Origin: Strongylocentrotus purpuratus
Lineage: Eukaryota > Echinodermata > Echinoidea > Camarodonta > Strongylocentrotidae
Assembly (NCBI RefSeq): GCF_000002235.5
Contig: NW_022145534.1
Span: 1,054,001 to 1,118,000 of the forward strand
DNA length: 64,000 nucleotides
Direction: 5' to 3'
The translations under genes and the position numbers were made by a program. The notes under the pieces are model-generated. The model did not search any database. It was not told the DNA's origin and saw only the letters and a list, made by a program, of their open reading frames with translations. Shown here in pieces: positions 23,986 through 34,218 of the stretch (position 1 is the first letter of the stretch; the number at the start of each line of letters is the position of its first letter).

Positions 23986-24101
23986 TAGTCTCCTAAATTT
24001 CCTAGGATTTTGTTAGGATTAAAGTTTTAATAATTAGATTAAGTTAACTAGATCTAGCTTTTATTCTCCCCCTTCTCTCTTTCTCTCTCTCTCTCTCTTT
24101 T

Positions 24102-24226
24102 ACTAATGGGGTGTTGCAAGAAAGTTGAGTTGCGATCAATTGCAAATTTGCAATTAATCGCAAGAATTACGCTTGATTTTGGGGGATTTGCAATTGATTG
24201 CAACTTTCTTGCAACGCCCCATTAGT
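24102..24226. mobile_element. foldback with GGGGTGTTGCAAGAAAGTTG end, copy 2
   Basis: ACTAATGGGGTGTTGCAAG at the left and CTTGCAACGCCCCATTAGT at the right form complete inverted ends. The interior holds GCGATCAATTGCAAA and TTTGCAATTGATTGC. If TA is the target, the ends would be ATGGGG...CCCCAT, a Tc1/mariner-type arrangement, but this is uncertain. Confidence 0.75.
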
Positions 24227-24608
24227 CAGTCATTTCTCTCTCTCTCACACACACACCATCTCTATTTAGACATGGGGAAGACACAACGGAATCAAAGAAG
24301 ACGACCATCTTGATCACAGCTAGAACACTTTCTATCTGATATTATTTACAGAGTCATTAATAATTATTTATACATGTAGTGACATATACATTATATTTAC
24401 AAAACAATAAGTTGCATGACTTCCTGTTGCATCCTTCTCTATATTATCAATATAAAAATATGTCTAATTCATGTCAAAACCCCTGGATTAGGAAGAATAA
24501 TTTGGGGAGAATGCTATCTGAAGTCCTGAAAATACATGTGTAACCCAATAGATATAAATTAATTTACGATCCAATGACATATTGCTGACGGATCCATAAC
24601 TTGAAGTC

Positions 24609-24800
24609 GTTATCACTAACATTCCAATTTGATTTTTGTGTGTGGATATTTTAGGAATCCAATCTATGTTAAAGGTGAAAGAAAGAAAAAAAGAAGAGAA
24701 AAATGTTATCACTAACATTCCAATTTGATTTTTGTGTGTGGATATTTTAGGAATCCAATCTATGTTAAAGGTGAAAGAAAGAAAAAAAGAAGAGAAAAAT
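24609..24800 (+). repeat. perfect 96-bp tandem duplication
   Basis: Two adjacent units, each starting GTTATCACTAACATTCCAAT and ending AGAAGAGAAAAAT, start at 24609 and 24705. I saw no difference between them, so the duplication is recent or maintained, or an assembly artefact. Confidence 0.9.
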
Positions 24801-25200
24801 GAGTCATGTACCAATTAAGAAATAAAGAATGTCTTTACCGAATCATTGCCATTAATTCATTGAAAACAAACAAAAGGTCTACCTCTGTTGAATGATATCT
24901 ACACAGCATTCTCGAAAGGTAATTTGAAGGGGTTTAAGAACTATAGAAGTCTCATTCCAACCAAGCATTTTTTGGGGGTGCCCATTTCAAGTATCCAACA
25001 GTCCAGTAAAGAATGCCAGTTATGTGGATAAGCATGCTTTTATAATCATCAATAAAGTTGAAAGTTTTAAATGAAGAATAATGTTCAAGCCTGCCAGCAG
25101 GATCACAGGAAGGACTCGGACATCCATGGATGGAGAGTCAATTGACCTCCATGGTTGGGATCAATGAGCTACAAGTCAGGAGTAGTTTTAGATCAGCGGC

Positions 25201-27122
25201 TCAAAGGTTCCTGATGCCTTCTTTAAACCAGCTTTCCTGCATATAAAAGTAACGAAAACAAAGTGCATTGGTTGATAGACAATTTTCAATAAGATATAAC
25301 TAGAATTCATACTGCTCACATGCTCCTTCATCTTTTTTTTTTTTTTTTTTTTTGGGGGGGGGGGGGGGGTTCTGCAAGTGATATTCAATGGGGTCAAATA
25401 TAATAGACTGGCATCTGTGTACATGGTGCAAAAACAGAGTATTACCTTTTTTTGAATGAGTGAAATTGGGGTCAATAAAAGTCCTAAAAGACTCCCATCA
25501 AAAATGTTTCCGTGTAAAAATGATCCCTTTTATTACATTACACAGTCATATGGTCATATTTTCGAATGTGCAACTTCTAGTGGATGACAAAAATTATCAG
25601 ATTTGATGCAGGTCTCCTGAGATGGCTCTCTGATATGATGGGCAGTTAAAATATTCAAAATAGAAATTAAAAAAACTCACACTTCTCTTGCAAAGATGTC
25701 TGCTGTGACACGCCCGCGGTCTACCCCAGTGGGCTTTTCATCAAAGTTCTGACAGCCCATGGTTTGCATTGCTGTATGGCACAATGGATAACAGCAACAA
25801 GAATTATTAGTGTGTCAACTTATTCTACAACCGATCAAAGCATGTTGTCAAATTTCTGATCCATTGCGATATACATGTCTCCAAATTGTGTAGGTAATCT
25901 AGACCATATTTCTTTGGAAAATAATCAAATTTAATTGAAATAATAGATAAATATGTCAGATATTGAGGTACAAAGAGACGAATAAGAAGTAGTATCAGTT
26001 GAAGTAGAAGAAAAAGAAGAACAAAATGGGGGGGGGGGGGGGGGAGCATAATCCTTATGGTATACAAATTTCTTCAAAGGAAAAAAATACAAGTCAGTTT
26101 GTCTATGTACAATAATGTCTGGGGAGGGGTGGGGTAATGGAGAAAAAAAAATACAAATTTCAAACTTGTTTGTGACACTCATAAAAAATATTCTTGAACA
26201 GAGTACTCAGTACTCATTTGCTGAGGGCAAACAGTTATGCTAATTAAAAATATGAACGGTCAAGGTTTCTTTCTTTATGTACACTGCATTTCCCTTCACA
26301 TCTAGCCCAAGTAAGGAATAGAACTCTTCTCAAGGGCAAGGCACTCAAGAATAACAATCAATGATTTCAAGGAATACCTAAGCACAAAATTACAATCATG
26401 TTCTTAACTCACCTTCTCTATACTGCTCAAGTGTAATATGACCTTTCTTGGTGGGGTCTAGCATGCCAAATACAGAGTCAATGTTTGTATCATCAAACAG
26501 GCAGGGATAATTCATTTGGGTTGTACGACCTTCTTTCAGCTTGGAGATGTAGTCGATCATAAACGTCTTTGGATTCTCTGTAAAAGCAAAAATGAAACTT
26601 GTCTACATAACATAGATCTACATGCACACATCAAGAGAGAGAACTGTATGTCAAGTATTAAATCGATGGAAATGCAAAGACATGTAAACTTTTGTTTTAG
26701 CAATGACATGTCAAAATGCCACACTGCCATCTATTCTCGTGACAGTTAGATCTACATAACATTGTTTCAATGTTTGTAGGCGAATTTCGACACAATTTTC
26801 GGCACACTCACTCTCTAGAAAGACTAGAATATGAGAATAATATGTGATCAATTATTAGGGAAATACAAGTGATAATCTCGTTACTTCCAAGCGAAATGTT
26901 AGGCGCCCAGAAATAGGTTTCCCCTTTAAGTTCAAGGCTAGCTCCCTTTATAAGAATGTGAGTAGCTTTTATTGACATATACTACATCGAATTGAATAGA
27001 TGGGACCGTAATAACTTACCCGGTCTGTGAAATACAAGCTGGCTGGTGATATTATGAAACAACTCAGGTATCCTGTGTGTATCAAGATACTCATTCGTTT
27101 CAGTCTCTCTTGGTGTCGTCAT
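25201..27122 (-). CDS. EFCAB10: EFCAB10 orthologue, EF-hand/DPY30-like protein (4 exons)
   Basis: Exons 27122-27020, 26577-26413, 25771-25683 and 25236-25201 on the minus strand splice in phases 1, 1 and 0 to give 130 aa, about the family's usual length. Residues 10-50 (NEYLDTHRIPELFHNITSQL, then VFHRPENPKTFMIDYISKL) match the RIIa/DPY30-like dimerisation-docking segment of vertebrate EFCAB10. Residues 63-90 form one EF-hand whose loop starts at Asp75 (DPTKKGHITLEQ). Loop position 12 is Gln instead of Glu, so calcium binding is doubtful. The C-terminus is ESWFKEGIRNL. The ATG sits in AAGATGA. Such proteins are linked to cilia and sperm flagella, probably docking to AKAP-like partners; that role is inferred from the domain class. 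Confidence 0.88.
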
Positions 27123-27384
27123 CTTGATCTCTTAATGAAGAATTTCTATTACTAATAAGACGCTGACAGACGAACAAAATATAATTTAATTGGAATAGTT
27201 TGTTGTCTCCGTTGTCAAGAACTGTACCCTACTTCAACAGATGGCGCTATTCCCCTTCCGCTTCTGCATCCGTCTAGCCATGGGGAGATTTTGGAGGGTC
27301 AAAAAGTGTACGCTGCTTCCACTTATCGTGTATTAGCCTATGAAGACGACAAATGTTTAGTGCACCAGCGAAATGGGGATTTTG

Positions 27385-27495
27385 GACTGCGCGCAGCGCG
27401 CAAAATATTTAAATTAAAATTTGGAATATTCATGAGCTCTTTTCCACTTATTAGCATATTATCGCAATGAAAAAAAGACAATGCGCATGCGTTAC
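27385..27495. promoter_or_regulatory. CpG-rich palindromes upstream of EFCAB10
   Basis: About 260-370 bases upstream of the EFCAB10 start are a perfect odd palindrome TGCGCGCAGCGCGCA and a motif ATGCGCATGCGT. The second matches the NRF1 binding palindrome (TGCGCATGCGC type) common in housekeeping and ciliary gene promoters. Position and CpG density suggest promoter elements. Binding is inferred only. Confidence 0.4.
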
Positions 27496-27567
27496 TATAT
27501 CGACAGAATCCTAATTGGGCCGGATAAAATAATGTAGAACAAAGGTCAGAGTTGGGGATGTGTGTGG

Positions 27568-27570
<3 letters not shown>

Positions 27571-27622
<52 letters not shown>
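27571..27622 (+). repeat. uninterrupted 52-base poly-G tract
   Basis: A run of 52 G residues, preceded by TGTGTGGGGA and followed by AGGGGG, lies about 450 bases upstream of the EFCAB10 start. It could form stacked G-quadruplexes. Its length is likely to be uncertain in any assembly. Confidence 0.95.
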
Positions 27623-27623
<1 letters not shown>

Positions 27624-29294
27624 GGGGGACTTTTAAATGGTTGACTTAGTTGGGGCCACAAACTTCACTGTCACCAGGATGGAAAGTACATTTTTAAAAA
27701 TTTAGTTCAGTTAAAAGGCAAAAATAATGACCCCATTTCACTGTGGTACCTCAATTCATTTTTTACCTCTTTTTTTTTGTTCGTTTATTAACTTAAATAT
27801 TTTTTAAATCAGACAAATTGCACTGATCATTTAGCCCACTTAACAAGTGATATTTTCATATTTTTAGTGTCCAATTAATGAATCATTCTCACCTCGACTT
27901 CAATGATCTTCATATTGTGCCCCATCCCCAATGAAATTTCAATTTTGTCTCGTTCTTTTCATTCTTGCATTCGTCGCCACTGATTTTTTTTTAATTCCCC
28001 CCCCCCCCAACAGTAACATTTTCAATACAGGGACCCCTTCTAATATTGACATTTCCATAGGCTCTATTACCCCAATTACGTATGCTTTCATCATTTTGGC
28101 ATCGACTTATTCTTTATTTAACCCCCCCCCCCCCTCATCTTTATTGTAAACCATTTTTTATACTGCATTTATACATTAGTCTTGCCCACTCTCGTTACAT
28201 TTCCGCTTTCTCTCTCATTAGGAAAGATGGTTTAATCTATCTCGCTGATGCCAGATATAAACAAACATCAAAAGGTCGAACACCATACTCAATTCTACAC
28301 AAGACTGCATCAGCCCCCATCTCACCTCAGTCATACAGCATTATCATTACAGAGTGCCTACATCATCATAATCACCAGCATCATCACATATATTTCACAA
28401 AATAAGAAAATGAAAAGAACAGAATTCAGCAGTATTAACTGATTTATTAACATTTATGAACTCATTTATCAACATATTTTGTTTCTATAAAGTCTTTTTA
28501 AATCCAACATGACATCAACAAAAGGATGACAAATGGATGGGGGGGGGTGCTGTCTCTTGAATTCAAATCTTTCAGTTGTAAAAATTTACTGTAGATTTTG
28601 AAGAAAAAAATATTCAATAATATCAACATGCTATTTTATTATGTAAAGCACAGGTATAGTTTTATGAGTACTTTATCTTACATTGGACATTATTGTTGTT
28701 GTTTTTACTACTACCTGTATTATCATTATTATTACTGCTATTATCATGATCATTGTCATTATTGTTACTATTTTTAATATTGTTATTATTAATATTAATT
28801 ATATTAATACAGTCTTACTATTGAACTACATCATTTTATTCCCCCCCCCCCCCCTTCAATTTACTATCCAGTTCAGCATCCCTCATATTTTTGTCAGAAC
28901 TTGACTTAAGATTAAATATCGAAAAACTATGTTACATGTACACGCATTTAAAAGAACAAATGATTACTTTCATGATCCTCGATATATCTTCTTCTTCTTC
29001 TTCTGGTAATCTTCAAAAGGTGTTGTAGCCTATCACGAAGATGAACTAATACTAAAGATTACAAGTGGTGTGAGGAAGACAGATTGTTTCTAAGTGGGAT
29101 AAGGAGAGTAGATGCCTCAGAAGTAGTCCCTGGCAGTTCTCTGGACTGTCAGCATGCACTATATTTGCTAGAAGTCAGTTCCATTAACTTTGGGACAGAG
29201 TGTTGGGCAAATACAAACTTGTCTACCTATGTCGCTTCTGGCTTGGTGCAACTGGAGGGTCATGTCATGGTACTTCCTGCTCGTGATTTGTTAA

Positions 29295-29470
29295 AGCCCG
29301 TCTGTACTAGTTTGGCCAGGGGGATAAGACCACCCTGCAAGGTCACTGACAAGTGGTTGTCTCATCAAATCAGCTCTCAATTAATATAAGAAAAAGAGGA
29401 TCATGGGGGACCAACAGGCACAGATGAGCCATATAGAGGGCGCAAGTAGCTATAAGTAGTGCAGTGGGAA
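29295..29470 (-). mobile_element. TTAA-target MITE with AGCCCC ends, copy 4 (inverted)
   Basis: TTAA|AGCCCGTCTGTACTAG at the left corresponds to the right end of copies 1-3. GTCACTGACAAGTGGTTGTC and TCATCAAATCAGCTCTCAAT are the core in reverse. The far end (TAGTGCAGTGGGAAAATTTT) is decayed. It abuts the LINE relic at 29485. Confidence 0.65.
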
Positions 29471-29484
29471 AATTTTCAAGGAAG

Positions 29485-29745
29485 AGCGGAGAGACCATTG
29501 ACTATCTTGTGCACCATTCCCAGTCTTCTTGCAGAGTGCCTTGTAGTTGTAGATATAGTAGGCAACTAAAAGGTGCTGATCATCTCAGTCAAACTGCTGC
29601 TTCTCTTGTGGTCCCCATTGTGAAGTAGCGTCCTGGACATCTGAGATGTTGTAGGGATCCCAGACACCGGAACAGTTCTCAAGATGAGGGTGGACTAGGG
29701 ACTTGTACAAAAGAAGCCTGGGTATTGAACCTTCTGCATGGGACA
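29485..29745 (-). mobile_element. degenerate LINE reverse-transcriptase C-terminal relic
   Basis: On the minus strand, LLLYKSLVHPHLENCSGVWD followed by PYNISDVQ matches the conserved end of non-LTR reverse transcriptases (LVRPHLEYCSxVWxPY). Further on, in another frame, MVHKIVNGLSALP matches the family's LFYKILNGLVALP block. The pieces lie in different frames, so at least one frameshift separates them and the coding region is dead. Only about 260 bases remain, and clade cannot be assigned. Confidence 0.7.
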
Positions 29746-30689
29746 ACCTGAATAATAAAAACAAAAAGAGAGGAGAAATCAAATAAGATTAAAACTGCTG
29801 CATTAAATTTGATTTTCAAAAATAGTACCTCCCCACTTTTTTTAGGTCTTGCATTTTAATTTTATTAAAAAATGATAAACTTATGTCTATCTGATAGGGC
29901 CTTTTTTGAAGAGAAGAGCAAAGGTTTAGATGTATTTCCAATTATTCTAAAAGTAATTTCCAATTTATTTTAAGTTATTATTTGCTAGACTTTTGTGAAC
30001 AAAAGTTTGTTAGATATAATGTAATATTTAGGGGAAAATGCCTTTGAGTATGTCTTTTAATATGCTGAGAGAATAAACTGTAGCAACACCATAGTTTGTC
30101 ATCTAAATAAAGCTAGAGAATAAATGAGAATTACAAGATATAATGCAACACAAGATGACAGTTCCCCAAATCTGTGTATATAGTCCAAGTCAAGTGCGGT
30201 GTTCGCATGGGCTTAGATTATACAGCCTGAATATTTTCGAACTTCATACAAACATACCTTGCTAGAGTTCAACTTAGGTGTCTTGATCCTGATTAGATCT
30301 AGATCTACACCATAACATTTGATGATCAGGTCCTGGTGCTCTTTGTTGCACTTCTGTGATCATTATCTGCTTCTTTGTTCCATAGGATCTACAATTAAAA
30401 GAAAACAGAAACTTAGTAAGGTTCCTGCTAATGTTAAATGCATGCATTAGTTATCAGTTTATAACTTTGTTCATGTCCTTTAGAGAAAGAAATATCCATG
30501 TCATATGTAGGGTTGGATCCAGAATTCTCACCAACATAAAAGGGGTGGCATAACATCCTGAAAATAAACCAATTATTTCAAACAAGGCACAATGACATAA
30601 CTAAGAGCGAAATCAGGGGAAGTGGGAGGGGGGGGGGGGGGGGGGGGGGGAGAGATACCTTTTTTGTTTTGTTTTTGTTGTTGTTGGTA

Positions 30690-31200
30690 GATCTAGCCTA
30701 GATCTACATTCAAACTAAGCTGAATCTGGACCTGGATCACAATAATGACACATGCGCACGACTAGTCTAGTACTACTAGTAGTGGAGCAAAAACGAGCCT
30801 AGACCCATGGCTATGGAAGTCTTTGCTAGGCTATGGCATAACACAAGCTATAGATCTAGATCTAATTGCCTATTTTTATATTATTAGTAGACCCTAGGGC
30901 CAGTAGGGGGCTCTAGACCTAGATCTAGACCCGTCCCAATGCCACATCTGAATAAAGGGGCACAGAATGATTGTGCACCTCCCCCCCCCCCCCCTCCATT
31001 ACTTCCACATTGACCCACCTAAACCAGGCATTTATTTAGTCTTTTTTTATTAGAATGCATTAGGCCTAGATCTAGGCCTAGAATCTAGCCCTAGATCTAG
31101 GCCTAGAGTCTATACTAGATGCGGGGTTAAATGCTGTTTATACTTGTCTTAAGTGCTAGATCTAGACTAGACTCTAGATCTAACATATTAACAGTTAGAC
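30690..31200. repeat. CTAGATCTAG-rich palindromic low-complexity region
   Basis: Words TAGATCTAG, CCTAGATCTAGG and CTAGACTC recur many times within 500 bases, often overlapping (for example 30850-30930 and 31065-31110). Each word is self-complementary, so the region is rich in small hairpins. Function is unknown. Confidence 0.6.
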
Positions 31201-31234
31201 CTAGCCTAGCCAAGGCCTAGGCTCTGCTTAGCCC

Positions 31235-31346
31235 GAATTTTTCTGTCTCTTTCGTTCGTTAGCCTCTGATTTGGGTAGGGTCGGCTAAAGAGAGGAGCCG
31301 ACCCTACCCAAATCAGAGGCTAACGAACGAAAGAGACAGAAAATTC
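31235..31346. repeat. near-perfect 51-bp hairpin with 9-base loop
   Basis: The left arm (31235-31286, containing GTCTCTTTCGTTCGTTAGCC and ending GGGTCGGCT) and the right arm (31296-31346, starting AGCCGACCC) are reverse complements except for one T/A length difference. The pairing continues weakly outward. Such high arm identity implies a young foldback or an expressed hairpin. Confidence 0.9.
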
Positions 31347-34218
31347 AGGCTAGACTATGATATGTATACTAGTACTAGCCTAGGGCTTTACAGTAGATCT
31401 AACACATAGACTTATCGCCGCGCCAGGTCAGGAAACGCAGTCGCTTCTTGGTGGAGTGTTACAGCCGTCTAGCACCGGCGAATTGAAAATCATAAACCGC
31501 TCGACGAGATCTCGTCGGCTTGGACTAGCAATGAGCCATTTGCGCAGTCTACAACAGGTCCACATCTACGACCGATTACTATCGGTAATCAAGCTATGAA
31601 CTGAACTTAAAATTATGAGATGTGCTCTAATGAAATAACCTACGGTAAAATCCTGATTGTTTCTAAAAATATTACCGTCGATGACTTATATTAGAGTTCA
31701 TTCAATCAGTTAATATTCTTTGGTCAGAAGAAAGAAAAGAGGATGGGGTAGGGGGTTAACCGGGTAATACGTTGTGACAATGCGGAGAGCCCCTCACTGC
31801 AATGACGAACACATCACAATCATTTCAGAGACCTTCACACAAAATGGATCTTTACTTACTTTTCTTGATATCATAGGGTATCACTTCGATGTCAATGTTC
31901 GCCTGAAGATTTTCTGCTTCCCTGAGATGTACTTGACAAACTTCTATTATAATAGAAATTCACTTAAAAGAAAAATGTTTCATTGTTCGTAATTGAATAA
32001 CTTGAAAGTTGCAGTTCATACAACCGCCATTTTCGTGCTCAAATCGTAGGGAATTCTGGGAATGCAAAAAATGTTTTATGCATGACCTAATACATAAAAC
32101 ATTTTGTCGATGGCCAATCAACAAACAGTAGTTGGCGTATTTTTTACGTCATTGCTCATGAATATTCATTGACCCTCCAAAACCGTCGTTCAAATCGGAC
32201 AAAACCCCCATAATGCATCCAATGCAAAACCTATGGAATGTCAAAGGTCACGATTTTAGTTGGCCCTCTAGTCCTCCTACGGAGGACATACTGTGTATGA
32301 TCGAATCTCTTTGTTTTTTTCATAGTACATGTACGATCGAATCTCTTTGTTTTTTTTTCTCTCGAATTATTCGCTCTGACTTACAAAAAAATATGATTTC
32401 TGCCCCGCGATTTTCTTCATCTATTAATAGGGGTACTATCTAAACAAAATCTCATGATATGAGTAAAAGTTATGTTAGAAATTATCAATCTTCGGCCTCC
32501 TAGTAATCATGAAAATCCAACAATGGTAAATAATCACCCGGACCCCTCACCCACTCCAAAATTTTCGGTAAAGAGGTACTTTTCACGCCACAAGGTCGGC
32601 CCGTAATACACAAAATCCGGCCCGCATTGACTTTATACACCGGAGATAGGATGGGGTGCTTTCAAAGGGAGTGAACATGCACACCCGTATCCTAAATAAC
32701 CTGAGTTATCAGTACCAGTATTGTCTTTTTAGTCGTTTTACGGAAAATGTGGGAAGAGATAGAAAGAGAAAGAGAGGGAGCGATAGTTATCGAGCGGGTG
32801 GGGAGAGAATGAGACAATTAAGAGAAATAAGGAGGTGAATTACTTAAGAAGAAGAAGGAAAAAGGAGAAAGAGAGAGAGAGAGAGAGAGAGAATTCGGAT
32901 TAAATGAGGCAAAAACAACCAAATATTAGATATATAGGGGGGATTTAATATACCCAATACGGTGAGTTCAGTGATATCAACAAGTAAGCCCATCGTGTTT
33001 CTCAGATTTAATCCAAGATAATGTCTAAGCACATATCTAAATGATATCCTCATCATATTAATAGGCGTATAGGGACGAACATTTTTCACGCATTTTGCAT
33101 CCAATTTGTGAATTGGTCAGAAAGATGAAAAGCAAGCAAGCGAGTATCATTAAGACAAGAACATTTCTTAATCAAAGTATACAGAGAGATAATATACAAA
33201 AAATACGAATAGATCATCTCTCTGCCAGAACATGGCAGGGCGATTGCCCGAATACCTGCAACTCCAAAATTATCAAGGTGGAGCACCCCTCCCCCTCTTT
33301 CTACGCTCATCTTTTGATTATGTATGATGTATCTTTAAATGAATCACGTCATTGTGATGTTTCGGACGGTGGAAAAACAATATGCTACAAATTAATTAAA
33401 GACCATGATGTAGAAGTCCAAACATATCAGAGACTTCAACGATCTGAGTCTAATTAATTCGAAAATGCAACTTTGATGAAAAGACGTTGAACAGTTTATG
33501 ATTTATATTTTTATTAAATTATCATTGATTTACTGTATTATAATGTTAACTCAGCCATTTGGCAATCCACATGTTTCCCTTTTCTTCTAGTTTGTTGCCT
33601 TATAACCATCTACCTCTCCTTATTCATCCGTTTTCATCCCCACCCCCGTCAATTTCACTACTCCCATTATGACGGTCTATATTTAAAATAACAGTTATTA
33701 ACCAATATAAGGCATAAAGGCGATGATAACGAATCAAGCTGCATGCACTTCAGCGTTATCTCAATATCAGGTGGCACGGCGTAATGGAAGTATTCTTACA
33801 CCTGAAAGACAGTGTCATTTCATTTCACACTTAAGGGTGCCGCGAACGCAAACGTTCAATAAAGGTATCATCCTCAGGATCTTTCTGAAAAGCTCTTGTA
33901 TCTCCATCCTTCTCTCAGGGGGATCGACCCGTGGTACATTTGTGATTTTGCCTTTTATTAAAGCTGTATTTGATTCCATCTGGAGTTGAAGGGATACGTT
34001 CGATTAGGCGTTGCAAATGCCAACCCTGGATGACCGAGTTATCAGTGACATAGCTAGATTCAGTAAAACTGAAATAAACATTTCACCATGCAGTCTTTCT
34101 TTAAACAGTAAGTTCTACATTCATTTCAAAAAGTGCAGTTAAGGATTGTTCAACGTTCAACAGCCTCTTATTAATAGTGTTAATAAACTTCTTCATAAGA
34201 AGAGTGATTGAATTCAAG

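Larger units (their letters stand above)
27623..34218. other. intergenic stretch between EFCAB10 and the GPCR
   Basis: No gene could be supported here. The stretch contains an (ATT)-like degenerate microsatellite (28687-28810), a TTAA-MITE, a LINE relic, a CTAGATCTAG-rich region, a long hairpin, several poly-G/C runs and a GA tract at 32868-32892. A TTCTGGGAATGC motif with ATGGCGG on the minus strand near 32020-32060 looks like a start-site region for a minus-strand transcript, but no exon follows. Confidence 0.4.

Noticed and set aside
29084-29389. 101-codon plus-strand open frame
   Set aside because: Its second half runs through the inverted TTAA-MITE, and the first half has no recognised similarity.
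32000-32110. Promoter and first exon of an unknown minus-strand gene (TTCTGGGAATGC, ATGGCGG)
   Set aside because: Motifs are suggestive, but the ATG frame stops after four codons and no downstream exon was found.
33095-33457. 120-codon plus-strand open frame before the GPCR
   Set aside because: No recognisable domain, no start context of note, and it is not connected by splice sites to the receptor.
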